Assembly: GCA_050741255.1 (NCBI GenBank)
Contig: JBOIEQ010000100.1
Coordinates: 1-16,141, forward strand
Direction of reading: 5' to 3'
Origin: CAZXNF01 sp050741255
GTDB lineage: Bacteria > Pseudomonadota > Gammaproteobacteria > Burkholderiales > SG8-41
DNA length: 16,141 bases
Shown: positions 7,196 through 16,011 of the stretch, piece by piece
How positions within the stretch are numbered: the stretch's first letter is position 1
How the letters are laid out: each line of letters opens with the position of its first letter
The notes under the pieces: generated by a model
What the model saw: only the letters and a program-made list of their open reading frames with translations
Database searches by the model: none
Told to the model about the DNA's origin: nothing
Made by a program: the position numbers and the translations under genes

Positions 7196-7663
7196 TCACT
7201 TCTTGAACAGCGATGGAGGTTCGACTTCCTGGATCACGTCACGGAAATCGTCCACGTCCTCGAAGCTGCGGTAGACCGACGCGAAACGGATATAGGCGAC
7301 CTTGTCGAGCTTGTACAGCTCCTTCATCACCATTTCCCCGATGCGCCGCGACTCGATCTCGCGCTCGCCCAGCGCCAGCACCGCCTGCACGATGTTGCCG
7401 ATGGCGTCGTCCACCAGGGAGGTGGGCACCGGACGCTTGTGCAGCGCGCGCACGAAGCCGGTGCGCAGCTTGTCGAGATCGAACTCCGAGCGGCTGCCGT
7501 CCTGCTTGACCAGTTGCGGCATGCGCAGCTCCACCGTTTCGTAGGTCGTGAAGCGCTTGGTGCAGGCCGTGCAGCGCCGCCGCCGCCGGATCGAATCGCC
7601 CTCGTCGGAATCCCGCGAGTCGATGACCTGAGTGTCGGTGGATTTGCAGAAGGGGCAGCGCAC
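7196..7663 (-). CDS. nrdR: Transcriptional repressor NrdR
   Basis: A 155-residue regulator of ribonucleotide reductase genes. The N-terminal zinc ribbon uses Cys3, Cys6, Cys31 and Cys34 (RCPFC then CTACTKRF), with the basic run RRRRR just before Cys31. The rest is an ATP-cone domain that senses ATP/dATP, including KLRTGFVRALHKRPV and the C-terminal AYIRFASVYRSFEDVDDF. The start codon is GTG (7663), not ATG: the MRCPFC start is canonical for the family and no in-frame upstream alternative fits. No Shine-Dalgarno is visible before it, so initiation may be weak. It is followed by ribD after 13 bp. No NrdR-box target is recognised in this window. Confidence 0.97.
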   Translation of the reverse strand: MRCPFCKSTDTQVIDSRDSDEGDSIRRRRRCTACTKRFTTYETVELRMPQLVKQDGSRSEFDLDKLRTGFVRALHKRPVPTSLVDDAIGNIVQAVLALGEREIESRRIGEMVMKELYKLDKVAYIRFASVYRSFEDVDDFRDVIQEVEPPSLFKK

Positions 7664-7673
7664 GGGCTACGCC

Positions 7674-7763
7674 GGTGAGGGGTGAAGGGTGAGGGGTGAG
7701 GAGGAAAAACAGGCGCGCTCCGCCAGCCGGGTGGAGTCCCCCTCCCTCCTCACCCCTCTCCCC

Positions 7764-7768
<5 letters not shown>
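7674..7768. repeat. GTGAGGG-type inverted/tandem repeat between glyA and nrdR
   Basis: 7674-7704 is a run of GGTGAGG/GGTGAAG-like units. 7741-7768 is the matching inverted run (CCTCACCCCTCTCCCC type). Together they make an imperfect ~28-bp stem with a ~36-base loop. The right arm covers the glyA stop codon (7764-7766). In the loop, on the minus strand, a 4-bp GC stem (7712-7715 with 7721-7724) is followed by five T (7709-7705), so a weak intrinsic terminator after glyA is possible. This is simple-sequence intergenic repeat DNA of a kind dispersed in many proteobacterial genomes. Confidence 0.75.
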
Positions 7769-9014
<1,246 letters not shown>

Positions 9015-9048
9015 GGCGGCGGCGTCTGCGACTGAGAAGTGCGGTTAA

Positions 9049-9088
9049 GGGCGGGGTCGGGCGCGGATTTTAGCATCCGGCCCCGCCC
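9049..9088 (-). promoter_or_regulatory. GC-rich hairpin with possible glyA -10 box
   Basis: The 124-bp gap between the solute-binding-protein stop and glyA holds an 8-bp perfect inverted repeat, GGGCGGGG (9049-9056) with CCCCGCCC (9081-9088). Inside it is a second stem, CGGAT (9064-9068) with ATCCG (9075-9079). On the minus strand TAAAAT (9072-9067), in the loop, is the only -10-like sequence before glyA. No convincing -35 lies 16-18 bp upstream. The hairpin could end transcription of the upstream gene, but no T-run follows it. Confidence 0.3.
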
Positions 9089-9138
9089 TGCCCTGCCGTC
9101 CACAACGCTTGCCCCTCCCGCGCCCGGAGACGCGGCCG

Positions 9139-10242
9139 CTATTTCTTGGCGGCGGGCCCACCCCTGACGGCGGAGAACACGAAATTGTCGAAACTGTTCT
9201 CGGCGGTGCGGAACCACAGGTACTGCTCGTCGCGGTATTTGGACCAGGCCTGGAAGATCGTCCGGAACTCGGGACTCTTGCCGGCGAGCTCCACGTACAG
9301 CTCGTTCGCGGCCTTGAGACAGGCTTCCATGACCGGACGGGGAAACTGCCGCAACTGGGCGCCGGCCTTGACCAGCCGCCCCAGCGCTTCCGGGTTGCGC
9401 GCATCGTACTTCGCGACCATGTGGATGTTCGCTTCCGCGCAGGCCGTTTCCAGCGCCGCCTGGAAGGGCTTGGGCAGTGCCTCCCATTGCTTCAGGTTGA
9501 CGTAGATCGAGAGCTGCGCGGAGCCCTCCCACCAGCCGGGGTAGTAGTAGTACTTGGCGACTTTCACGAAGCCCAGCTTCTCGTCGTCGTAAGGCCCCAC
9601 CCACTCGGTCGCATCGATGGTCCCACGCTCGAGCGCGGGGTAGATGTCGCCGCCCGCCAGTTGCTGCGGCACCACGCCGACCTTGGCGAGCACCTGGCCG
9701 CCGAGTCCCGCGATGCGCATGCGCAGCCCCTTCAGATCTGCGGCCGACTTGATTTCGCGGCGGAACCAGCCCGCCATCTGCGTGCCCGTGTTGCCGGCGG
9801 GAAACGTGATGATGTTGTGCGGTTTGAAGAGCTCGCGCATCAGCTCGAGGCCGCCTCCGTAATACATCCAGGCATTCTGCTGCCGGCAGTTGAGGCCAAA
9901 CGGCACCGCGGTGTCGAACGCGAACGCCGGATTCTTGCCGACGTAGTAATAGCTCGCGGTTTGCCCGCACTCGACCGTGCCCTGCTGCACGGCATCGAAC
10001 ACCCCCAGTCCCGGCACGATTTCCCCGGCGGCGAACACGCGGATTTCGAACTTGCCTTCGGTGATGGCGGACACGCGCTGCGCGATGTCGTTGGCCGTGC
10101 CGTACAGCGTGTCGAGGCTTTTGGGAAAGCTCGACGCCATGCGCCAGCGGACCACGGGTTGAGTTTGCGCGAGGGCCGGCGCCGCGGCGATGCCGGCGGC
10201 GATCCCCGCGCCGGCCTTGGTCAGAAACGAACGTCGTTGCAT
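9139..10242 (-). CDS. TRAP transporter solute-binding protein, DctP/TakP-like
   Basis: A 367-residue periplasmic binding protein of the TRAP family. The start at 10242 (MQRRSFLTKAGAG) is preferred over an ATG 21 nt upstream because AGGAGG lies 5-10 nt before it. The N-terminus has a twin-arginine motif (RRSFLTKAG), a hydrophobic stretch, and a likely AxA cleavage after APALA. The mature start RWRMASSFPKSLDTLYG and the block GTIDATEWVGPYDDEKLGF resemble TakP-type proteins that bind 2-oxo acids or other organic acids; the actual ligand is an inference. Tat export would suit a protein folded before export. No DctQ or DctM membrane subunit is present, so it is an orphan here or uses partners elsewhere. 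It follows pmbA by 74 bp on the same strand. Confidence 0.93.
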   Translation of the reverse strand: MQRRSFLTKAGAGIAAGIAAAPALAQTQPVVRWRMASSFPKSLDTLYGTANDIAQRVSAITEGKFEIRVFAAGEIVPGLGVFDAVQQGTVECGQTASYYYVGKNPAFAFDTAVPFGLNCRQQNAWMYYGGGLELMRELFKPHNIITFPAGNTGTQMAGWFRREIKSAADLKGLRMRIAGLGGQVLAKVGVVPQQLAGGDIYPALERGTIDATEWVGPYDDEKLGFVKVAKYYYYPGWWEGSAQLSIYVNLKQWEALPKPFQAALETACAEANIHMVAKYDARNPEALGRLVKAGAQLRQFPRPVMEACLKAANELYVELAGKSPEFRTIFQAWSKYRDEQYLWFRTAENSFDNFVFSAVRGGPAAKK

Positions 10243-10316
10243 GACGCCTCCTCCTGTTTGCAATGGTCTTGTTCTGAAACTGCCGCCGCGGATTCCACGC
10301 CCGCGTGCGTCCCTGC

Positions 10317-11663
10317 TCAGTCGCCGGCGATGGTCATGTTGTCGACGAGGATGGAACCGGAACGGCGGCCGCCGCGGATGATCACATCGCTGCCGACGGC
10401 CACGATGCCGCGGTAGATGTCCTTGAGATTGCCGGCGATGGTGACTTCCTGCACCGGGTAGGCGATCGCGCCGTCCTCGATCCAGAAACCGGCCGCGCCG
10501 CGCGAGTAGTCGCCGGTCACGGCGTTGACGCCGCTGCCCATCAGTTCCGTGACGAGGAAACCGCGGCCCATCTGCTTCAGCAGCGCGTCCAGATTGCCCG
10601 CCGTGGGCTGCACGACGATATTGTGGTTGCCGCCGGCATTGCCGGTGGAACGCAGGTTGAGCTTGCGGGCCGAATAGCTGCCGAGGAAGTACCCCTGCAC
10701 CACGCCCTTCGATACGACCTCACGGCGCACGGTCGCCACGCCTTCCTCGTCGAAGGAGCTGCTCGCCAGCCCCTTGGGGATGGTGGGGTCATCGGTGATC
10801 GTGACGAATTCCGAAAACACCTGCTGGCCCATGCTGTCCGGCAGGAACGAGGACTTGCGGTAAAGACTGCCGCCGCTGACGGCCGAAATGAAATGACCGG
10901 CCAGGCTCCCGGCCACCATCGACTCGTACAGGATCGGCGCCTGCGTGGTGGCGATCTTGCGGGAACCGAGCCGCGCCACGGTGCGCTCGCCGGTCTTGCG
11001 CCCGACCGACTCGGCCGTATCGAGATCGACCGGGTCGCAGGTCCAGGTATCCCAGGAGTCGCGCTGCATGGCATCGCCCTCCCCCGCGATCACGGAGCAG
11101 GAAATCGAATGCTGCGAGGTCGGATAGCCGCCGATGAAACCGTGCGAATTCCCGTAGGCGAACTGCGACACCTCGGTCCATACGGTGGCGCCTTCGGAGT
11201 TGCTGATGCGCTTGTCCACGGAGAGGGCGGTGGCCTCGCAGGCGCGCGCGGTCTCCACCGCATCGTCCACCGTGATCGCCCACGGGTGGCACAGGTCGAG
11301 CCCCGCTGCGTCGCCCTGCCTGGCCAGCAGCGCCGGATCGGCCAGGCCGGACGCCGGGTCTTCCGCCGTGAAGCGCGCGATGGAGAGCGCCGCTTCGGTG
11401 GTGGCGCGCAGGGCCTGTGGCGACAGGTCGGAGGTGCTGGCGTTACCGCGGCGCTGGCCGAGATAGACCGTGATGCCGATGCCCTTGTCGCGGTTGTACT
11501 GGATCGTCTCGACTTCGTCGTGACGCACCGTCACGGTCTGCCCGACGCCTTCGGAGACCTTGGCCTCGGCCGCGCTGGCGCCCAGGGATTTCGCATGCGC
11601 GAGGACATCGGCGACGATCTGGCGCAACTGCGCCTGGGTAAGCGTGAACGCATGCTGCGACAT
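10317..11663 (-). CDS. pmbA: TldE/PmbA metalloprotease subunit
   Basis: A 448-residue protein, almost the length of E. coli PmbA (450). With TldD, the subunit carrying the HExxxH metal site, it forms the peptidase that matures microcin B17 and degrades CcdA in E. coli. Like other PmbA proteins it has no HExxxH motif. Typical stretches are the N-terminal EVETIQYNRDKGIGITVYLG, SFDEEGVATVRREVVSKGVV, LRSTGNAGG, and the C-terminal GDYSRGAAGFWIEDGAIAYPVQEVTIAGNLKD. No tldD is in the window. It is divergent from yjgA with 65 bp between the starts, a pairing common in betaproteobacteria. No clear Shine-Dalgarno precedes the ATG. Confidence 0.95.
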   Translation of the reverse strand: MSQHAFTLTQAQLRQIVADVLAHAKSLGASAAEAKVSEGVGQTVTVRHDEVETIQYNRDKGIGITVYLGQRRGNASTSDLSPQALRATTEAALSIARFTAEDPASGLADPALLARQGDAAGLDLCHPWAITVDDAVETARACEATALSVDKRISNSEGATVWTEVSQFAYGNSHGFIGGYPTSQHSISCSVIAGEGDAMQRDSWDTWTCDPVDLDTAESVGRKTGERTVARLGSRKIATTQAPILYESMVAGSLAGHFISAVSGGSLYRKSSFLPDSMGQQVFSEFVTITDDPTIPKGLASSSFDEEGVATVRREVVSKGVVQGYFLGSYSARKLNLRSTGNAGGNHNIVVQPTAGNLDALLKQMGRGFLVTELMGSGVNAVTGDYSRGAAGFWIEDGAIAYPVQEVTIAGNLKDIYRGIVAVGSDVIIRGGRRSGSILVDNMTIAGD

Positions 11664-11707
11664 CGGGCGGGGACTTTAAGTGAGGGCGAAACGGGCGGGA
11701 AAGCCGT

Positions 11708-11713
11708 TATGAT
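11708..11713 (+). promoter_or_regulatory. Possible -10 box for yjgA-mog
   Basis: TATGAT at 11708-11713 lies 16 nt before the yjgA ATG in the 65-bp divergent gap with pmbA. No good -35 sequence is seen 16-18 bp upstream; that stretch is GC-rich. The spacing leaves a very short leader, consistent with the lack of a Shine-Dalgarno. Confidence 0.35.
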
Positions 11714-11728
11714 ACCAGTGCACCACTC

Positions 11729-12265
11729 ATGACTCTGCCCGCAATGAACGCCGACGAACCCGATTCCGACTCTCCTTCGCGCTACGACAAGCCGAGCAAG
11801 AGCCAGCGCAAGCGCTCCATGCACGAGCTGCAGGACCTGGGGGACGCGCTCGTCGCGCTGCGGCCCGACCAGCTTGCGGCCTTCGACCTGCCGGAGTTCC
11901 TGCTCGACGCGATCCTGCTCGCGCAGAAGATCAAGGCCCATGAAGGCCGGCGCCGCCAGCTGCAGTACGTCGGCCGCCTCATGCAGGAGGTGGAACCCGA
12001 GCCGATCCGCGCGCGGCTGGAGGAACTCGCTGCCGGGCCGCGCGAGGATGCCGCCCGCCACCGCCTCGCCGAGGAATGGCGTTCAAAACTGCTCGCGGAC
12101 GGCGAGGCCGGTCTCGCCGAATTCGTGCGCCTGAATCCGGCCGCGGACGCCGCCGCCCTGCGCAAGCTTACGAACGAGGCCCGCGCCGAAAAAGCCGGCG
12201 GCGACAAGCCACATGCCCTGCGCGCCCTGTACCGCGCCATCAACAAGCAACTCACCCTCGAATGA
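11729..12265 (+). CDS. yjgA: Ribosome-associated protein YjgA (DUF615)
   Basis: A 178-residue, highly charged helical protein of the DUF615/YjgA (DarP) family, which in E. coli binds late 50S ribosomal intermediates. Diagnostic blocks are PSKSQRKRSMHELQDLGDAL (21-40) and EGRRRQLQYVGRLMQ (72-86), followed by the charged helical stretch ending FVRLNPAADAAALRKLTNEA. Two starts are possible, ATG 11729 and ATG 11744 (MNADEPD); neither has a Shine-Dalgarno. The N-terminal 20 residues are acidic and probably disordered. It overlaps mog by 4 nt (ATGA), indicating translational coupling, and is divergent from pmbA. Confidence 0.94.
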   Translation: MTLPAMNADEPDSDSPSRYDKPSKSQRKRSMHELQDLGDALVALRPDQLAAFDLPEFLLDAILLAQKIKAHEGRRRQLQYVGRLMQEVEPEPIRARLEELAAGPREDAARHRLAEEWRSKLLADGEAGLAEFVRLNPAADAAALRKLTNEARAEKAGGDKPHALRALYRAINKQLTLE

Positions 12266-12864
12266 CGCCCCTCCGCATCGGTCTCGTCTCCGTCAGCGAC
12301 CGCGCCGCGGGCGGCGTCTACAAGGACGAGGGCCTGCCGGCCCTGCGGGAATGGCTGACCCGCGCGATCGCCGCCCCCGCGTGGGAGGCGGTCACGCGGC
12401 TGATTCCGGACGAACAACCCGCGATCGAGGCCGCGCTGAAGGAACTGGTGGACGACGCCGGCTGCCAACTGGTGCTGACCACCGGCGGCACCGGCCCGGC
12501 CCTGCGCGATATCACGCCCGAGGCGACGCTCGCCGTCGCGCACAAGGTCATGCCCGGCTTCGGCGAGCAGATGCGGCAGATCAGCCTGAAGTTCGTGCCG
12601 ACGGCGATCCTGTCGCGGCAAACCGCAGTGATCCGCTACCGCGGTGCCGTCGGCGCGCTGATCGTGAATCTGCCAGGCCAGCCGAAATCGATCCGAGAAA
12701 CGCTGGAGGGCGTGAAGGGCGCGGACGGCGCGACGGTCTTGCCGGGCCTGTTCGCAGCCGTGCCGTACTGCATCGACCTCATCGGCGGGCCTTACATCGA
12801 AACGGACGAGGCGGTGTGCAAGGCGTTCCGGCCGAAGTCTGCCTTGAAGCCTAAAGCGAATTAG
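12262..12864 (+). CDS. mog: Molybdopterin adenylyltransferase Mog
   Basis: A 200-residue enzyme that adenylates molybdopterin before molybdate insertion, close in length to E. coli Mog (195). Family motifs are VSVSDRAAGGVYKDEGLPAL (9-28), LTTGGTGPALRDITPEATLA (72-91) and the Mog-specific MPGFGEQMRQISLKFVPTAILSR. The C-terminal NLPGQPKSIRETLEG and PGLFAAVPYCIDLIGGPYI also fit. Asp50 and Asp83 lie where the functional acidic residues of Mog are expected. The start is the ATG overlapping the yjgA stop; an upstream extension in this frame lies inside yjgA. The last codon and the TAG stop fall inside the left arm of a repeat element, so the C-terminal end (KPKAN) may have been set by that element. 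Confidence 0.97.
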   Translation: MTPLRIGLVSVSDRAAGGVYKDEGLPALREWLTRAIAAPAWEAVTRLIPDEQPAIEAALKELVDDAGCQLVLTTGGTGPALRDITPEATLAVAHKVMPGFGEQMRQISLKFVPTAILSRQTAVIRYRGAVGALIVNLPGQPKSIRETLEGVKGADGATVLPGLFAAVPYCIDLIGGPYIETDEAVCKAFRPKSALKPKAN

Positions 12865-13058
12865 CCGCAGAGACGCAGAGAGCGCAGAGAAGGCGAAAAT
12901 AAAGAATAGAGTCCGCGGCCGCTGATTTTCATTTTGAGTTCTCTGCGTCTCTTAGGCTCATTCCGAATTGAATTTCTTGGCGTCCTTGGCGTCTTGGCGG
13001 CAGATCAATTTTGTATTCTTTGGCTTTCTCTGCGCTCTCTGCGTCTCTGCGGCTAATT
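12859..13058. repeat. Intergenic inverted-repeat element with iterated CGCAGAGA arms
   Basis: The arms 12859-12894 and 13023-13058 are inverted copies of 36 bp with one mismatch. Each is built from iterated 8-9 bp units (GCAGAGAC/GCAGAGAG) beginning AATTAGCCGCAGAGA. The centre contains another partial arm-like copy (12939-12956, TTCTCTGCGTCTCTTAGG). It also holds a second unit type, CTTGGCGTC repeated twice then TTGGCGG (12976-13000), and an 8-bp NotI-like palindrome (GCGGCCGC). It fills nearly all of the mog-esterase gap and overlaps the mog stop codon. Same design as 1529-1678 but a different unit. Confidence 0.85.
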
Positions 13059-13076
13059 GATGTTTGAGGATAGAAA

Positions 13077-13754
13077 ATGAGTGAATTGCTCGAAACCATC
13101 GAAGTCGAAACCGGCAAGAACCCCACCGCCGCCGTCATCTGGATGCACGGCCTCGGCGCCGACGGCAACGACTTCGTGCCGGTGGTGCCGGAACTCGGCC
13201 TGGCGGACTCCGGTCCGGTGCGCTTCGTGTTCCCGAACGCGCCCATGCGCGCGGTGACGATCAACAACGGCTACGTCATGCGCGCCTGGTACGACATCGT
13301 GCCCGGCGACCTGGAAGGCAACGTCCGGGTGCCCGACGCGGAAGGCATCCGTGCGTCGCAGGTGCAGATCGAAGCGCTGATCGCCCGCGAAGCCGGCCGC
13401 GGCATCCCGGCACGCCGCGTCGTGCTGGCGGGTTTCTCGCAGGGCGGCGCGATCACGCTGCAGGCGGGCCTGCGCCACCCGGACCGGCTGGCGGGGCTGC
13501 TGGTACTGTCGAGCTACCTGCCGCTCGCGGAGGCCGTGGCCGCGGAAGCCGCGCCCGCCAACCGCGACGTGCCGGTCTTCATGGCGCACGGCGCCTACGA
13601 TCCGGTCATCCCGCTCGACCGCGCGGTACGTTCCCGGGACGCGCTGCAGCAACTGGGCTACGCCATCGACTGGCACGAATATCCCATGCAGCACTCCGTG
13701 TGCATGGAGGAAATCCAGGCGATCGGGACGTGGCTGCGGCAGGTCCTGAAATAG
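13077..13754 (+). CDS. Carboxylesterase, EstB/YpfH-like alpha/beta hydrolase
   Basis: A 225-residue cytoplasmic serine hydrolase of the phospholipase/carboxylesterase family (Pseudomonas carboxylesterase II is ~218 residues). The oxyanion-side motif is VIWMHGLGADGNDF (20-33). The nucleophile elbow is AGFSQGGAI with Ser121; Asp175 (HGAYDPVIP) and His206 (YPMQHSVC) complete the triad. PNAP (53-56) and MRAWYDI are typical of the family. The natural substrate is unknown; family members hydrolyse short acyl esters or deacylate proteins. A GAGG Shine-Dalgarno (TTTGAGGATAG) precedes the ATG, 18 bp after the repeat element. Its own promoter would have to lie in or beside that repeat, or it is read from yjgA-mog. 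Confidence 0.95.
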   Translation: MSELLETIEVETGKNPTAAVIWMHGLGADGNDFVPVVPELGLADSGPVRFVFPNAPMRAVTINNGYVMRAWYDIVPGDLEGNVRVPDAEGIRASQVQIEALIAREAGRGIPARRVVLAGFSQGGAITLQAGLRHPDRLAGLLVLSSYLPLAEAVAAEAAPANRDVPVFMAHGAYDPVIPLDRAVRSRDALQQLGYAIDWHEYPMQHSVCMEEIQAIGTWLRQVLK

Positions 13755-13767
13755 CGCGAAAATGAAA

Positions 13768-13794
13768 ACGCCCCGGGCGATGGCCGCGGGGCGT
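13768..13794 (-). terminator. Rho-independent terminator of the 518-residue protein gene
   Basis: The stem ACGCCCCG (13768-13775) pairs perfectly with CGGGGCGT (13787-13794) around an 11-base loop. Read on the minus strand it is followed by TTTCATTTTC (13767-13758), a T-rich tail, and it starts ~31 nt after the stop codon of the minus-strand gene. On the plus strand only A-rich sequence follows, so it should end the plus-strand esterase transcript less well. Confidence 0.8.
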
Positions 13795-13825
13795 GGTGCG
13801 AAAAAACTGGTGTGAATGAACGGTC

Positions 13826-15382
13826 TTACTGCACCTTGCTCACGATCTTGTAACGCCCCCAGTCGTAATCGTCGCCGCCTTCGAGCATGCGTGAAGGCTC
13901 GATCAGGTAGACCTTCTCGCGCAGGCGCATTTCGAACAACTGGCTGGGCGAGAAGCTGCCCACCCGCATCACCATCGTGATCTCGCCGTTTTTGTCCGGC
14001 TGCGTCGAGAGCAGCACCGCGGCGTCGCCGTCGCGCACCGCGCGGAACGACGACACGCCGCCCGGTGGCGACAGCATCACGCGGATGCCGATGTTGGCGA
14101 GCGACTGGATGCCGACCCGCCGCTGCTGGTATTCGTCGCGGGTGATGCGGCGCACGATCCCCGCGCCCCAGTACTTGGAGGTCTCGGTCCGGTACGCGAT
14201 CAGTGCGCCGACCTTCAACCAGTCGCCCTTGACCTGCGGCACGATGGCCCCGTAGCCGCCCTCGCTCGCATTCTCGACGATCCACGACTCGCCGCCGCCG
14301 CTGGCGTTCTCGTGCAGTTCGAAGGCGCCGATGGTCGCGGTGGTCTCCAGCCGCTGCAGCAGTTCCACGAAGCCCGGCACCACGGTCATGCGCGTGGCGA
14401 CCTTGCGCCGCTCGGAACTGCGGGCCGGCGGCTCGTCCGACCAGTACTCCACCAGGTGCTTCAGCACGTTGGTGACGGTGACCACGCTGTGGTTGCCGCC
14501 GAGGTTGACGTCGCTCGGGATGCCGTCCTTGTCTCGGATGTCGTGGATCAGTACGCTCACGCCCTTCAAGGCCTCGCCCGCCCCGAAGTAACGCGCGCTC
14601 GCGCCCAGCCGCGTGCCCTTCTGCACGCGCGCCGGGGGCTTGCGCATCGCGAGGTCGTAGTAGTACGGCAGGGCTTTGGTCGCCTGGCGGCCGATCTGGA
14701 ACTGGCGGCTGAAGTGCTCGCAGGCGCGCTCAGCGATGTCGAGTTCCTGTGGCAGCAGGCTGTCGGTCGACGAGATCGACAGCATCAGCGCCTTGACGAA
14801 CTCCTCTTCAACGGAGACCTGGTCATCGGTTCCGGGATAGACTTCCACGCGCTTGACCGCGAAATCCTTGTCCTCGGCGAACTGGTACAGCCGCGCGAGG
14901 TCGGCCCAGATGCGGTCCTCCACCGTGCCGTAGCGCAGCAGCACCCACTTCAGCTGCATTTTGACCGCGCGGATCGCCCGTGCGGTAACGACCGGCAGCA
15001 GGTTGCGCACGGCGCCGGCGCCGGAGGCGCCGGACTGGAACTGCTCGATCAGGACGTTGTAGGCCGTGCCCAGCGTCTTCCAGAATTCGAAAGACAGCTT
15101 CCACATCCGGTTTTCCTGGAACTTCTGCAGGCGCGGAGCGGCGAGGTATTCCTGGGCCAGCTTGCGCTGGTGGCTGCGGGCGGCCTGGTCGATCAGTTCA
15201 ACGAGCGCGAAGCGCTGGTCGAGCTTGAACCCCTCGGTGCGGTTCAGCGAATCGAGCCAGAACGTCACCTCGTCAAGCGCCTTGTAGGAGTCCTGCGGCA
15301 GTTCGCCGACCAGTTCCTGGGCCCGCTTCATGTCGGCCATGGGGTGGTCCGGCTTGCCGCCCCCGATCCAGTTCAGAACCAT
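13826..15382 (-). CDS. Conserved-type protein of unknown function with a C-terminal PilZ-like motif
   Basis: A 518-residue protein I cannot name. Residues 1 to ~330 look mainly helical, with no signal peptide or membrane segment, so it is probably cytoplasmic. The C-terminal ~190 residues look beta-rich. NASEGGYGAIV (371-381) fits the c-di-GMP-binding PilZ consensus [D/N]xSxxG. An Arg-rich stretch (ERRKVATR, 324-331) lies before it, but at greater distance than usual and without clean RxxxR spacing. A divergent PilZ-type domain is therefore an inference. The start is supported by a GGAGGGGAG Shine-Dalgarno 8 nt upstream. It is convergent with the esterase gene, with a terminator between, and lies 118 bp after the CBS gene on the same strand. 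Confidence 0.85.
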   Translation of the reverse strand: MVLNWIGGGKPDHPMADMKRAQELVGELPQDSYKALDEVTFWLDSLNRTEGFKLDQRFALVELIDQAARSHQRKLAQEYLAAPRLQKFQENRMWKLSFEFWKTLGTAYNVLIEQFQSGASGAGAVRNLLPVVTARAIRAVKMQLKWVLLRYGTVEDRIWADLARLYQFAEDKDFAVKRVEVYPGTDDQVSVEEEFVKALMLSISSTDSLLPQELDIAERACEHFSRQFQIGRQATKALPYYYDLAMRKPPARVQKGTRLGASARYFGAGEALKGVSVLIHDIRDKDGIPSDVNLGGNHSVVTVTNVLKHLVEYWSDEPPARSSERRKVATRMTVVPGFVELLQRLETTATIGAFELHENASGGGESWIVENASEGGYGAIVPQVKGDWLKVGALIAYRTETSKYWGAGIVRRITRDEYQQRRVGIQSLANIGIRVMLSPPGGVSSFRAVRDGDAAVLLSTQPDKNGEITMVMRVGSFSPSQLFEMRLREKVYLIEPSRMLEGGDDYDWGRYKIVSKVQ

Positions 15383-15428
15383 GCGGTGCTCCCCTCCGGG
15401 ATATCAGGGGAAAATCATAGCAAAATGA

Positions 15429-15493
15429 GCCGGTTCCGGCTTGGAATGCGCGACCGGCGGTCGGCGCGCCCTGACGGGCCGGCCGGAACCGGC
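15429..15493 (-). terminator. Cruciform-type hairpin between the CBS gene and the 518-residue protein gene
   Basis: A perfect 12-bp inverted repeat, GCCGGTTCCGGC (15429-15440) with GCCGGAACCGGC (15482-15493). It encloses a second hairpin around GACC-GGC-GGTC (15452-15462). It begins 8 nt after the CBS stop codon on the minus strand and is followed by TCATTTTGC, a poor T-tract, so intrinsic termination is possible but weak. Just beyond it, TATGAT on the minus strand (15419-15414) may be the -10 box of the next gene. Confidence 0.45.
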
Positions 15494-15500
15494 GGCGGGG

Positions 15501-15968
15501 TCAGACGGGAGGGGGCGCCGCGGCCTCCGGCGTCGACTCGATGTAGCGCCGGAGCAGGCGGTTCTCGAACGCCGCCTGGTTGATCACGGCCTTGGCCACG
15601 TCGTGGAAGGAAATGACGCCCGCCAACCGCCCCCCGTCCACCACCGGCAGGTAGCGCACATGGTTCTGCGTCATCAGTTCGCGCAGGTGCTCGACCGAAT
15701 CACCCGGCTGGCCGGCCACCGGGTCGCGCACCATCACGTCGGCCACCCGCAGTTCCGTTAACGTGCCGCCGAGCGCGCCGCCGTGGCTGTCCAGCGCCTT
15801 CAGCACTTCACGAAAGGTAAGCATGCCGCGCATGCCGCCGCCGTCGAGGACGACCAGGGAACCGATGTCGCGGGCCACCATCTCGCGCACCGCCTCGGCA
15901 AGCGGCCGGTCGGGCGCGATGCCGAAAATCTGGCCGCCTTTCATCTGCAGGATGTCGCGGATCAGCAT
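15501..15968 (-). CDS. Protein of two CBS domains
   Basis: A 155-residue cytoplasmic protein consisting essentially of a tandem CBS (Bateman) module, which in known proteins binds adenosine nucleotides and acts as an energy or ligand sensor. Repeat one spans about 1-60 (IFGIAPDRPLAEAVREMVARDIGSLVVLD, then GMLTFREVLKAL). Repeat two spans about 75-135 (VADVMVRDPVAGQPGDSVEHLRELMTQNHVRYLPVVD, then GRLAGVISFHDVAKAVI). There is no attached effector domain, so its partner is unknown. AAGGAG lies ~8 nt before the ATG. Its upstream region is a 7-bp tandem repeat array beginning 43 bp away, so its promoter must be within 15969-16011 or in the array. Confidence 0.93.
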   Translation of the reverse strand: MLIRDILQMKGGQIFGIAPDRPLAEAVREMVARDIGSLVVLDGGGMRGMLTFREVLKALDSHGGALGGTLTELRVADVMVRDPVAGQPGDSVEHLRELMTQNHVRYLPVVDGGRLAGVISFHDVAKAVINQAAFENRLLRRYIESTPEAAAPPPV

Positions 15969-16011
15969 GACGGGCTCCTTCAGGGCGATGCGGGCATGTT
16001 ACGCCAAGGGC

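Noticed and set aside
10305..11732. 475-codon plus-strand frame opposite pmbA, and the similar 435-codon frame at 9109-10416 opposite the TRAP gene.
   Set aside because: Antisense shadows of clearly recognisable minus-strand genes.
12929..13267. 112-codon minus-strand frame across the mog-esterase gap.
   Set aside because: It is made of the repeat element (RRDAESAEKAKE-type peptides are the usual translation of such repeats) and antisense of the esterase.
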